NCBI GenBank assembly: GCA_035772785.1
Contig: JAOCPU010000124.1
Coordinates: forward strand, 1-12,805
From: Phlebiopsis flavidoalba
Taxonomy: Eukaryota > Basidiomycota > Agaricomycetes > Polyporales > Phanerochaetaceae
Direction of reading: 5' to 3'
DNA length: 12,805 nt
In this document: positions 1-7,200 of the stretch, piece by piece
Numbering within the stretch: position 1 is the first letter of the stretch
How the letters are laid out: each line of letters begins with the position of its first letter
The notes under the pieces: model-generated
Told to the model about the DNA's origin: nothing
The model's database searches: none
The model's input: only the letters and a program-made list of their open reading frames with translations
Position numbers and translations under genes: made by a program

Positions 1-474
1 GGCTTGAGTCGTTGGAGAGACAGAACAATCTCCTTACGGGACACACGCTCAAGTTGTCTGAAGCAGATCTCAAGCAGCATGTCCTGTCCTCGCTAACGCA
101 TGCTCCGAGGTCCGCGAATACTGTCTCCTCGACGAAGTCGTAAACATTCAGGACTACGCCGACTGGAAGTCTAGTGTCGACGAGTTCGATGTCCGTCGTC
201 GCGCCAAGCGCACTCGACGGGAGAAGGAAATTAGAGCAGTTCCTTCGCCGTCATCCCGCCCCGCCTTCGACGTCGTCTCGCGCGTCGAACTCGAACGCCA
301 CACGTTCCGGCGCCACCACGCCCGTCGGGCATCACTCCGCCGAACGCCACAAAGACGCTGCCTAAACTCACCAACGCCGAACGCGATTATCTACGGGAGA
401 ACAACGGTTGTTTCAAATGTCGTCAGTTGAACGCCGGTCACTTCACGTCGAACTGCCCGAACAGGGTTCCCTGA
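1..474 (+). pseudogene. Gag C-terminal fragment with CCHC zinc knuckle (broken)
   Basis: Gag would form the particle that packages element RNA. Three frames joined by frameshifts give a continuous Gag-like reading: an acidic/leucine-rich stretch (LESLERQNNLLTGHTLKL) from base 3, then a DYADWKSSVDEFDVRRRA stretch near 153-206, then LTNAERDYLRENNGCFKC from about 367 with the knuckle ending at 456. The knuckle cysteines are at 409-411, 418-420 and 454-456 and the histidine at 439-441, giving CX2CX6HX4C, two residues longer in the middle than the classical CX2CX4HX4C. A TGA at 472-474 closes this frame. Frameshifts lie near 110 and near 355. The N-terminal part is beyond the left edge. The identification rests on the knuckle and on its position before the protease; the upstream part is inferred from context. 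Confidence 0.75.
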
Positions 475-1060
475 CCCGAACACGTATAAACCCGTCGTCG
501 TGAAGGGACCGAACCGAAGCCGGTCCTCGCTCAAACAATCGAAGGTCGCTGCCGTAGCCGAAGTTGCAGGTTCGTCTCGCGCAGGATCTCTCCGCTCGCT
601 GTTGCCTCGGCGGTGTGCTCAGCGCGGGTGATACCTCTTTCGAGACCGATAGCAACGGGTACGTGTACCCGCCCTTAACCTCTAAACACATTACCTGGTC
701 TCTACTCGTCCACACCCCCCGCATCCCTCTCTAAAGTCAGGATGCTTGTTGACTCTGGCTCCTCTACAGTTCTGATTCGGGATGACCTCGTTACCCGTCT
801 CGGCATCCGACGGCGGAAACTGCCTGAGGTTCTAGAGTTCAGCAATGCATTTTCAGAGGAAGGGACGAGTAGAGCTACGGAATGGATTAAGTTAAGGGTT
901 TTCGACACGAGATCACTCGGGGTCATCAAAAGCAGTTCGCGCAGTCATTGTACCAAACCTTTGTCACCACTGTAATAATAGGTCTGCCTTTCCTTGAGGC
1001 GAATTCCCTCATTGTCGACCCCGAACAACGAAGCGTACACACTCGGGATTCGACAACGCA
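475..1060 (+). pseudogene. Gag-Pol linker and retroviral-type aspartic protease (frameshifted)
   Basis: A retropepsin-like protease that would cut the Gag-Pol polyprotein. The active-site motif DSGSSTVLI is at 751-777 in the frame starting at ATG 742, followed by DDLVTRLGIRRRKL, typical of the strand after the catalytic Asp. The C-terminal part of the fold, VIIGLPFLEANSLIVDPE at 972-1025, lies in another frame, so at least one indel sits between about 900 and 965. The stretch 475-741 reads as a basic linker (PNTYKPVVVKGPNRS and so on) with several stops and no known domain. The active-site Asp codon (751-753) is intact, but the protein cannot be made in one piece. Confidence 0.82.
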
Positions 1061-2120
1061 ATCTACTCCATTCACGACCTCGACAACCGCGACGCCCCCC
1101 CCGATGACACCCCACTCCACAAAGACACTGTTCCGCCGGTCCCGTGTAGGGCTTGCACCCCGACCACTGGACCGCAATGAAGCCATCGCAGCGATTCGTT
1201 CGCACCTTGAGGAGCTGGCTCTGGCTCAGTCACTCCGTGAGGAGAACGCGACAATGCGCGAGCGCTTCGCGGACCTGTTTCCTGCGGACATTCCTCCCGT
1301 AGGAGAACTACCCGACGACGTAGTCCATCGTTTTCGTCTCAAGGACGCGAAATGGTTATTGTGCGTCGTTCGTACACATGCCCTAAGCGATACCGAGAGG
1401 CATGGTGAAACTACTGCTACAAGGATCAACCTCGACGCCGGCCGTCTCCGCCCCTCGTCTTCACCATACTCGTCACCAGGCCTTCCTCATTCCGAAAGCG
1501 GACCCCTTGGCGGCACCTCGCTGGGTAAACGACTACCGCCAACTGAACTCGACACACGGTTCCCGACTCCCCACCCTTTACCCTCTATCCCCGAAATTTT
1601 GGGAGATATAGGAAAGGTCAGATCTGGCTAAGATCGACATGACTAATTCGTTCTTTCAGACGAAGGTGCCACCCAGATGATATTCCCTACACGGCTGTGA
1701 CGACGCCGTTTGGGGAATTACGAATGGACGGTTATGTCCCCAGGGCTGCCGTAAACGCACCGGCGACGCACCAACGGCGTATGTTCGCGGCCTTGCGCGA
1801 ACATATTGGTTCGATCTGCCATGTCTACATCGACAACATCTGCGTCTGGTCTCAAACTGTGGAGGAACATCGCAGCGAATGTCGCAACTGTACTCGAGTG
1901 CCTTCGCGTGAATGGTCTCTACTGTTCACCTAAGAAAACAGACTTGTTCACCATCGAATTCGACTTCCTCGGCCACCACATCTCTCGGCGCGGCATCGAG
2001 GTCGACGGCAAGAAGGTCGAACGTGTTACTGAATGGCCCACCCCGTCGTGCGCATCGCATGTCCGCGGATTCCTCGGGGTGGTGCGTTATCTGGCGCAGC
2101 ATCTCACCAGGCCTCGCCCC
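1061..2120 (+). pseudogene. Reverse transcriptase of the plus-strand gypsy element (frameshifted, YIDD changed to YIDN)
   Basis: RNA-templated DNA polymerase of the element. The pre-RT linker (MRERFADLFPADIPPVGEL, about 1252-1308) is followed by the finger motif FLIPKADPLAAPRWVNDYRQLN (about 1480-1550) in a second frame, block A with the first catalytic Asp (KIDMTNSFFQTKV, Asp codon 1636-1638), TTPFGEL and the NAPATHQRRMFAALREHIG helix (1754-1810). The catalytic box at 1826-1837 reads Tyr-Ile-Asp-Asn where the family has Y[I/L/V]DD, so one of the metal-binding Asp residues is lost by what would be a single G-to-A change. GLYCSPKKTDLFTIEFDFLG (about 1914-1972) is the thumb/connection. Frameshifts are needed near 1430, 1620, 1680, 1890 and 2110. 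Family assignment is secure; function is excluded. Confidence 0.9.
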
Positions 2121-2640
2121 AGTATACGGAATTTCTCACGCCACTTACGACGAAGGAGGCCGACTTGGATTTCTCTTGGCAGGAGAAACACCAAGCGGCA
2201 TTCACCGCGATAAAGCAACTCGTCACGTCTGCGGAATGCCTCACCGTCATTGATCACAACCACATGGGCGACAACAAGATCTTCGTATCCTGCGACGCGA
2301 GCGATACGTGCACTGGCGCTGTCCTGACTTATGGCCCTTCACTTGAGACAGCTCGGCCGGTCGCTTTTGAAATCGCAACAGTTACACGGCGCGGCGCTGA
2401 ATTATCCAGTGCACGAGAAGGAATTTTTTTCTATTATTTGCGCTCTGAATAAATGGCGTACTGATTTGATTGGGGTTCCCTTCGAGATCTACACTGACCA
2501 CCGTACCTTGGAGAATTTTGACGAACAGAAGCACCTCTCCCGCCGTCAGGCCCGTTGGCAAGAGTTCTTATCACAGTACGATTACAAAATTCACTATATC
2601 CCGGGCTGCGCTGAATACTCCAGCCGACTCCATGTCTCGT
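2121..2640 (+). pseudogene. RNase H domain of the plus-strand gypsy element (frameshifted)
   Basis: RNase H removes RNA from the RNA:DNA hybrid during reverse transcription. The stretch LTPLTTKEADLDFSWQEKHQ (about 2138-2197) is the usual RT-RNase H connection. KIFVSCDASDTCTGAVLTYG contains the first catalytic Asp (DAS). After a frameshift near 2375 come NYPVHEKEFFSIICALNKWR with the catalytic Glu, and FEIYTDHRTLENF (about 2482-2520) with the second Asp. HLSRRQARWQEFLSQYDYKI and the Y-I-P-G turn follow. The closing NTPADSMSRWP motif is in a different frame (about 2619-2651), so another indel lies near 2610. Catalytic residues are all visible but split over frames. Confidence 0.88.
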
Positions 2641-4151
2641 TGGCCTTGGCCGCCGCTCGTGGTTGCCGCCCTTCGCAGGTTGCGTCGGGCTTCCCGCGCA
2701 CTTGGCATCTCGTCGTCCCGACGTGCAGGCGGGTGCGACGTGGCGTATGCGCTACGAGGGCTACGCATGGTTCGCTGCGCGTAGCCACTGATCCAGCGTG
2801 GTTGACACGGATCAGCGCGGGGTACGAAGAAGATAAGTGGACGAATAAGTTGGCAGAAACAATGTGGACGTCAGACGCGAAGGACTGTGCGGGCGAAGCG
2901 GGAAAAGGTATATCGGGCATCGCAGCGTTGCGGAAGGGTTTTTTGGATGGTCGAAAGGTGAATGGGATTTTCGGCGAGCAGTGGACTACTTTACGTGGGT
3001 GACCGGCTTGTCATTCCCCGAGTGACTGACCTGCGAGAAGGGATTTTCCGTCTGGCCCATGATTCGCTTGGTCACTTTGGTGGCGAGAAGTCTTATGGCG
3101 CCATTCGCGATTCCTTCTACTGGCCACACATGCGCAAGGAAATCGAAGAATTGTACGTGCCGTCGTGCGAGGAGTGTCAGCGTAACAAGTCGCCGAATCG
3201 TCGTCCCCCGGGCCCACTACATCCCCTGCCCGTGCCCGACGGACGTTGCGAGTCCGTCGCTATCGACTTCATTGGCCCACTGCCCGAGGACGAGGGCTTC
3301 GACTATATGGTGACGATGACCGACCGTTTGGGATCCGACTTCCGCTGCGTGCCGTGTCGCTCGGACATCTCGGCTGAAGACTTCGCAGAGCTCTTCTTCA
3401 CACACTGGTACTGCGAAAACGGCCTACCGCCTCGCGATCTCGTGTCCGACCGCGACAAGCTTTTTCGTTGCACGATTTTGGGCGCGCTCTCATCATGCGC
3501 CTCACTGGTGTTAAACAGAAGATGTCCTCCGCTCCGCTTATCACCCGAGACCGATGGCCGCGCGAGCGAGCGTACCAACCGTACCGTCATCCAGGCGCTC
3601 CGCTTCCACGTTCAGCGGAATCAGAAAGGTTGGGTAAAGGCGTTACCTCTGATCCGCTTCAACTACATGAACACGCTGAACGCGTCCACTGGTTTCACCC
3701 CCTTTCAACTCCGCTTTGGCCGGTCTCCGCGCATCCTTCCCCCTGTTGTACGCTCATCGGAACCCTCACCAGAAGATATCACCGCGGAAGCTGTCGTCCG
3801 CACTCTCGAATCGTTCACTCTCGAGGCCCAGGACAACCTCTTGCTCGCTAAGACACAACAAGCCGCCGCTGCGAATGCGTCTCGCGGCGACGAGATCGTG
3901 TACCACGCGGGCGACCGCGTGCTGCTTTCAACTTTTCACCGCCGGCGCGAATACATGCAGCGTGGCGACCATCGCGTTGCGAAATTTATGTGTCGGTTTG
4001 ACGGCCCTTACACGGTGACTTCTGCGAATCCTGCTGCTTCCTCCTACACTCTCGACTTACCGGCACATCTGAACATCTTCCCGACTTTCCACTCCTCTCT
4101 TTTGCGTCCCTTCATCCCCAACGACGACTCGCGTTACCCCTCCTCTCGCGC
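2641..4151 (+). pseudogene. Integrase with HHCC zinc finger, DDE core and GPY/F module (plus-strand element)
   Basis: Integrase joins element cDNA to chromosomal DNA. The linker DPAWLTRISAGYEEDKWTNK (about 2789-2848) precedes it. The frame from 2962 carries GLLYVGDRLVIPRV, the zinc finger histidines in LAHDSLGHFGGEKSY, YWPHMRKEIEELY, and the cysteines in SCEECQRNKSPN. The DDE core shows Asp in AIDFIGPLP, Asp in LVSDRDKLF and Glu in SERTNRT. The GPY/F-like module is RFDGPYTVTSANP...YTLDLPAHLNIFPTFHSSLLRPFIP near 3990-4110. Between about 3465 and 3545 the expected family sequence (GRALIMRLTGVKQKMSSA) is in the +0 frame of another register, so two compensating indels scramble the stretch between the second Asp and the Glu. 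At 4144-4151 the frame runs into the hAT-type insertion. Confidence 0.9.
4144..4151 (+). repeat. Target site duplication of the hAT-type element, left copy
   Basis: TCTCGCGC directly abuts the left terminal inverted repeat and is repeated exactly at 4602-4609 after the right one. An 8-bp duplication is what hAT transposases generate. Confidence 0.88.
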
Positions 4152-4169
4152 TAAAGCTCTGCACGAGTC
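4152..4169 (+). repeat. Left terminal inverted repeat of the hAT-type element
   Basis: TAAAGCTCTGCACGAGTC; its exact reverse complement ends at 4601. Confidence 0.9.
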
Positions 4170-4583
4170 TACCCGCGGATCGACTCGGATCCGTACCCGC
4201 GGGTCAGTGGCATTTCTAAGGCCTGACCCAGATCCATACGGGTATTTGGGCACAGATCACCTGTGACCCACGAGTCCGAGTCTTATGAGTCCGGGTCACA
4301 GGTCTACCTGTCAGAAATGCTTAAGATAAAGGCTGACATGGCTATAGTGAGGTATGTATGACATATTATATACATATATGATATTGATAATGGCATAGGT
4401 ATACCTAAAACATGCATACAAGTATTATATGAGCAAATCTATGAATACCCATGGGTTTTCTCAAATCCAAACCCTTGACCCAGATCTGCCACTGACTCAT
4501 GGCCACAGGTGACTCAGATCCACGGATCAGTATACCCACGGGTTTTCCCACGGCTCTACCCACAAGTACCCATGGGTGACCCG

Positions 4584-4601
4584 GACTCGTGCAGAGCTTT
4601 A
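4584..4601 (-). repeat. Right terminal inverted repeat of the hAT-type element
   Basis: GACTCGTGCAGAGCTTTA, the exact reverse complement of 4152-4169 (18 of 18). Confidence 0.9.
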
Positions 4602-4609
4602 TCTCGCGC
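4602..4609 (+). repeat. Target site duplication of the hAT-type element, right copy
   Basis: TCTCGCGC, identical to 4144-4151, starts at the base after the right terminal inverted repeat. Confidence 0.88.
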
Positions 4610-4823
4610 GCACCCTCAGCCCGGGCCAGTGGTCACTCCTGACGGCGAACAGGAGTGGCACGTTGAGCGGATCCTGGACCGCCGCCGTCGAGGCCGCGGT
4701 TTCCAATACCTGGTGCGCTGGACGGGTTACGGCGCTGAACACGACTCTTGGTTACCTGGTTCCGAGGTGGAAGACTTACAGGCTTTGGACGAGTTCTTGG
4801 CTCTCAACCCTCCGCCCCCCTAG
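4602..4823 (+). pseudogene. C-terminal chromodomain of the plus-strand gypsy polyprotein
   Basis: Chromodomains at the end of integrase bind modified histone tails and steer chromovirus integration toward heterochromatin. The frame through 4602-4823 reads HPQPGPVVTPDGEQEWHVER and then ILDRRRRGRGFQYLVRWTGYGAEHDSWLPGSEV up to a TAG at 4821-4823. The family hallmarks are E-W-x-V-E-x-I-L-D at the start, Y-L-V-R-W in strand 2/3 and the H-D-S-W-L-P segment in place of the more common D-x-T-W-E-P. This stretch has no internal stop or shift. It is cut from its integrase by the hAT-type insertion; upstream codons in the same frame (from 4509) belong to that insertion and are not part of the original protein. 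Confidence 0.88.
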
Positions 4824-4840
4824 TCGAATTTTTTTCGGGC

Positions 4841-4849
4841 GGGGAGGAG
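4841..4849 (+). other. Polypurine tract of the plus-strand element
   Basis: GGGGAGGAG (preceded by GGGC) sits 17 nt after the polyprotein stop and directly before TGTAAC at 4850. A polypurine run at this place primes plus-strand DNA synthesis in LTR elements and fixes the 5' edge of the 3' LTR. Confidence 0.75.
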
Positions 4850-4902
4850 TGTAACTATCACGAAACCCTTACTCACCTGTGTGTGTTGCTTAAGGGGAGA
4901 AG
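4850..4902 (+). repeat. 5' portion of the 3' LTR of the plus-strand element, truncated by insertion
   Basis: The LTR starts TGTAACTATCACGAAACCC right after the polypurine tract. I place its interruption at 4902/4903, where the minus-strand element's LTR appears to end. Only about 53 bp of U3 remain here. The remainder is expected beyond the right edge of the window. An alternative is that the minus-strand LTR reaches to 4850 (it would also end in ...TTACA), but it would then have had to insert exactly at the polypurine tract edge. Confidence 0.6.
4898..4902. repeat. Putative 5-bp target duplication (one copy) of the minus-strand retrotransposon
   Basis: AGAAG directly flanks the proposed outer end of the minus-strand LTR. 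Its partner copy would lie outside the window, so this is a prediction from the LTR boundary only. Confidence 0.3.
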
Positions 4903-5411
4903 TGTAAAACACTAAGTGGAGAGCGAGAGTGACGAAGATATGAGAGAATCTTAACGATGTTGTTAAGCTTGGGGCTTAAGGCCACAAGCGTACCTCTTTA
5001 TATACATGTGAGCCAGTCTCTAACGATGTCATCGATGAGCTGGCAGTGTGAGTCATACATGTCGAAGAGTGCCAGCTCAGCGACAGCTAACCAGAGTGAC
5101 CTGCTGGCGATGTCTATTCTACAGCCTGCCCGAGGTAACTATGACGGATCCTTAACTCAGGTCCGTACTCCATCCTTCTACCTCAGTCCATGATATCATA
5201 CAACCTACTCCAGTCCATAGACCTCGTTCTAGTCCCTACCTAGACCTAAGTACATGTGATGCATCCATTACCCATCCAGACCCTTGGCTGATGCGAACGT
5301 TGTGGCGCGAGCTTTGTGGCGCGGGAACGCGCTTAAGTGAGCGCTTGAGACTTGGTGTCGAATATGAATGAAAATGAAAGGAAATTGACTAATAGGGCAT
5401 AATCTGTGACA
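4903..5411 (-). repeat. 3' LTR of the minus-strand gypsy element (about 509 bp)
   Basis: On the minus strand the LTR begins TGTCACAGATTATGCCC at 5411, immediately after a polypurine tract, and I end it at 4903 with ...GTGTTTTACA (TGT...ACA). A TATA box lies at 5004-4996, leaving about 93 bp of R-U5, a reasonable layout. U3 holds short repeats such as CAGTCCAT at about 5185 and 5212 (plus-strand reading) and GC-rich motifs with GGCGCG near 5305-5335. No coding sequence is present. The inner end is well supported; the outer end is a choice among several ...CA positions and would be settled by the 5' LTR copy, which lies outside the window. Confidence 0.65.
4996..5004 (-). promoter_or_regulatory. 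TATA box of the minus-strand LTR promoter
   Basis: The minus strand reads TATATAAAG here, followed by AGGTACGC, inside the proposed LTR and about 93 bp before its outer end. This is the expected place for the U3 core promoter. In this 3' LTR copy it would drive transcription leftward into the antisense of the plus-strand element. Confidence 0.55.
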
Positions 5412-5414
5412 GTA

Positions 5415-5425
5415 CTCCCTCCTCT
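5415..5425 (-). other. Polypurine tract of the minus-strand element
   Basis: The minus strand reads AGAGGAGGGAG, then TAC, then the LTR start TGTCAC at 5411. It lies about 27 nt after the polyprotein stop at 5452-5454, as expected for the primer of plus-strand DNA synthesis. Confidence 0.65.
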
Positions 5426-5451
5426 GGGTCGAGCTCCGTTGAAGACCTTTA

Positions 5452-6186
5452 TTAAACTCCAGTTGATCCAAAACCTCCGGCCCCTCGAGCAGTTGCATTA
5501 AGTGAATCGACTTGTTCTACCTCGGCATAGGTAATCTTTTCGATAATGAGTTGGGCAATGCGGTCGCCGGTGGAGCCTACACATTCAATGTCGCTGTTGT
5601 TTACGAGTAAAACCCGTATCTCTCCTGTGTAGTCCCGGTCGATTACTCCTGCTCCAACGTCAATGCCTTTGACGGACATCCCGCTGCGTGGTGCTATTCT
5701 GCCGTAGGTGCCTTGAGGAAGTCCTATTTTAATGCCGGTAGGCACTAATTTTCGTGACCGTGGTGTAATCTGGAAGTCTTGACTCGCATACAAGTCTAAG
5801 CCTGCAGCTTCGTCAGATCCTTTTGTGGGGAGTCGCCCGTTGGTACGTTCTACTCGTAGTGTGCTGTCTTCATCGAACTCTATGACTTTGATCGCAGTTC
5901 GTCCAAGTTTCTTGTACTTGTCGATGATTGCTTTCGCGTTTGTGAGATTCGATGCAGGTTCCCATGTATCGTCTTCTCTCCCGAAACCTTTCCACCTTAC
6001 TAGATACTCAGTCTTTCGACGTCGTACTCGATGTTGCAGGATTTCTTCCACTTCCCATTCTTCCTCACCGCAAATAACGATGGGTTCAGGTTTGAGTGGT
6101 TTCTGTCCTTCGATGGTAGGCTCATTGTAAGTGGCGAGCTTGCTGGCGTGGAACACCGGATGTATGCCACGGAATTTAGCAGGCAT
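5452..6186 (-). CDS. C-terminal polyprotein piece: GPY/F end, chromodomain and complete dUTPase domain
   Basis: dUTPase hydrolyses dUTP to dUMP and pyrophosphate, keeping uracil out of newly made cDNA; the active form is a homotrimer. Counting from Met at 6186, residues 1-25 are the end of the GPY/F region (IHPVFHASKL), 43-93 a chromodomain (EWEVEEIL, YLVRWKGFGREDDTWEP), and about 105-244 a dUTPase. All five dUTPase motifs are present: AAGLDLYAS (127-135), GRIAPRSGMS (162-171), GAGVIDRDYTGEIRVLLVNN (178-197, catalytic Asp 183), GDRIAQLI (207-214) and RGAGGFGSTG (234-243), which ends one residue before the stop. Its length of about 140 residues is normal for the family. There is no stop or frameshift over 735 bp, unlike the rest of the element. 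Met 6186 is an internal residue of the old polyprotein, not a known start. Confidence 0.93.
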   Translation of the reverse strand: MPAKFRGIHPVFHASKLATYNEPTIEGQKPLKPEPIVICGEEEWEVEEILQHRVRRRKTEYLVRWKGFGREDDTWEPASNLTNAKAIIDKYKKLGRTAIKVIEFDEDSTLRVERTNGRLPTKGSDEAAGLDLYASQDFQITPRSRKLVPTGIKIGLPQGTYGRIAPRSGMSVKGIDVGAGVIDRDYTGEIRVLLVNNSDIECVGSTGDRIAQLIIEKITYAEVEQVDSLNATARGAGGFGSTGV

Positions 6187-7200
6187 TCTCAGCTTGAAGG
6201 TAACTGGTCCCAGTTGCTCGATTATCTCGAAGGGTCCTTCGTACTTTGGGACTGAGAGCTGTCTCCGTAGTTTGATAGTCCTTGAGTGTGAGTAGTACTT
6301 TCTGACCGACTTTAAACGGAACGTTTTGAACGCCCTTGTCGTAGTACCACTTCATCCGCTCAGCAGCTAACTCTAAAGCGGCTTTTGCCTGCTCTTGAGC
6401 TTCATGACGTGTCTTCATAATGTCGTTAAGGTCTGTTGACTTGAACACCTTGTTTACGACTGGTCCTGCTCTGGGGTGTCGACCATACTCCAAAAAAGAA
6501 TGGTGTATTCTTCGTGCTTTCGTGTGCCAGGTTGTTATAGGCGAACTCAGCCGTGCTTAACAGACGCGACCAGTTGTCCTTGTTGTAGTCCACATAGCAT
6601 CGAAGATATTGTTCCAAACTCTGATTCACACGTTCAGTTTGACCGTCCGTTTGTGGGGTGGTATGCCGTAGACATTGCTGACTCAATACCCAGCAGTTTG
6701 CACCATTCCTGAAATAATTCAGCCGCGAATTGTACACCTCGATCTGAAATGATCTGTAGCGGAAGTCCATGCAGGGGATATATCCTGTCAAGGAGCAATT
6801 GCGCTAAGTCTTTCGATGAGAACTTGGTGGTAATCGCAAAGAAATGGGCTCTTTTGGTGAGTCTGTCCACAACCACTAGTATAGCGTTGTAGTCTTCTGA
6901 CGGTGGGAGTTGTGTGATTAAGTCGATGGTGATAACCTCCCAAGGCCCTGTCGGAACCTTGTTTGGAATGAGCAGTCCAAAAGGTTGCTGCGGGCGATTT
7001 TTCATACGCTGGCAGACGTCGCAACCTGTAACATAATGTTTGACGAATGTAGTCATGTTGGGCCACCAATAGTTTCTTGACACTAGCTCGTATGTTTTCC
7101 ACCTGCCCTGGATGCCCTGCGAAAGGCAAATCGTGACAGATCTCAACAATTTGTCGTCGTAAGTGGTCGTCTGGTGATTTTGGTATGTACACTTTTCTCG
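6187..7200 (-). pseudogene. Integrase of the minus-strand gypsy element (frameshifted)
   Basis: The zinc finger is split: the two histidines are in QIVEICHDLPFAGHPG (about 7150-7100, one frame), while the cysteines are in GCDVCQRMKNRPQQPFG (about 7030-6975) of another frame. The DDE core has Asp in VITIDLITQLP and Asp in IISDRGVQF in the frame 7149-6634. The Glu is in [16 protein letters not shown] of the frame 6791-6426, so an indel near 6660 separates the second Asp from the Glu. Downstream, [11 protein letters not shown], a shift near 6480, [11 protein letters not shown] and VPFKVGQKVLLTLKDYQT lead into the GPY/F part, which is shifted again near 6250 before joining the chromodomain-dUTPase frame. 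Catalytic residues are all still visible, but no single frame holds them. Confidence 0.9.

Larger units (their letters stand above)
4152..4601. mobile_element. 450-bp non-autonomous hAT-type element (MITE) with 8-bp target duplication
   Basis: Both ends carry a perfect 18-bp terminal inverted repeat, TAAAGCTCTGCACGAGTC at 4152-4169 and its reverse complement at 4584-4601. It is flanked exactly by the direct repeat TCTCGCGC (4144-4151 and 4602-4609). An 8-bp duplication and a terminal pattern matching Y-A-R-N-G (TAAAG) are the known signature of the hAT superfamily. A second inverted pair, GTCAGTGGCA at 4203-4212 and TGCCACTGAC at 4487-4496, lies inside. The GC-rich halves contain near-palindromic decamers of type ACCCRYGGGT; the middle (about 4320-4440) is AT-rich. 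No transposase is present, so it must have been mobilised in trans. Removing the element and one target copy rejoins the integrase and chromodomain frames without a shift. Confidence 0.88.
1..4902 (+). mobile_element. Decayed chromodomain Ty3/gypsy LTR retrotransposon (layer 1), 5' end outside window
   Basis: The domain order read on the plus strand is gag zinc knuckle, aspartic protease, RT, RNase H, HHCC/DDE integrase, GPY/F module and chromodomain. This is the order of Ty3/gypsy elements of the chromovirus type. A stop codon at 4821-4823 is followed by a purine run and a TGTAAC LTR start at 4850. The reading frame changes many times (near 110, 355, 940, 1430, 1620, 1680, 1890, 2110, 2375, 2610 and 3470-3545), so the copy cannot encode a full polyprotein. 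It is interrupted by a hAT-type element at 4152-4601, and its 3' LTR is cut at 4902/4903 by the minus-strand retrotransposon. The 5' LTR and most of gag lie left of base 1; the rest of the 3' LTR should lie right of the window. High CpG content argues against heavy RIP-like mutation. Confidence 0.93.

Noticed and set aside
4509..4601. N-terminal extension of the chromodomain frame upstream of 4602
   Set aside because: These codons belong to the hAT-type insertion; the original protein continued from the integrase at 4151 to 4602 or thereabouts.
4957..5193. 78-codon plus-strand frame between the two retroelements
   Set aside because: It lies inside the minus-strand LTR, overlaps its TATA box on the other strand and shows no domain.
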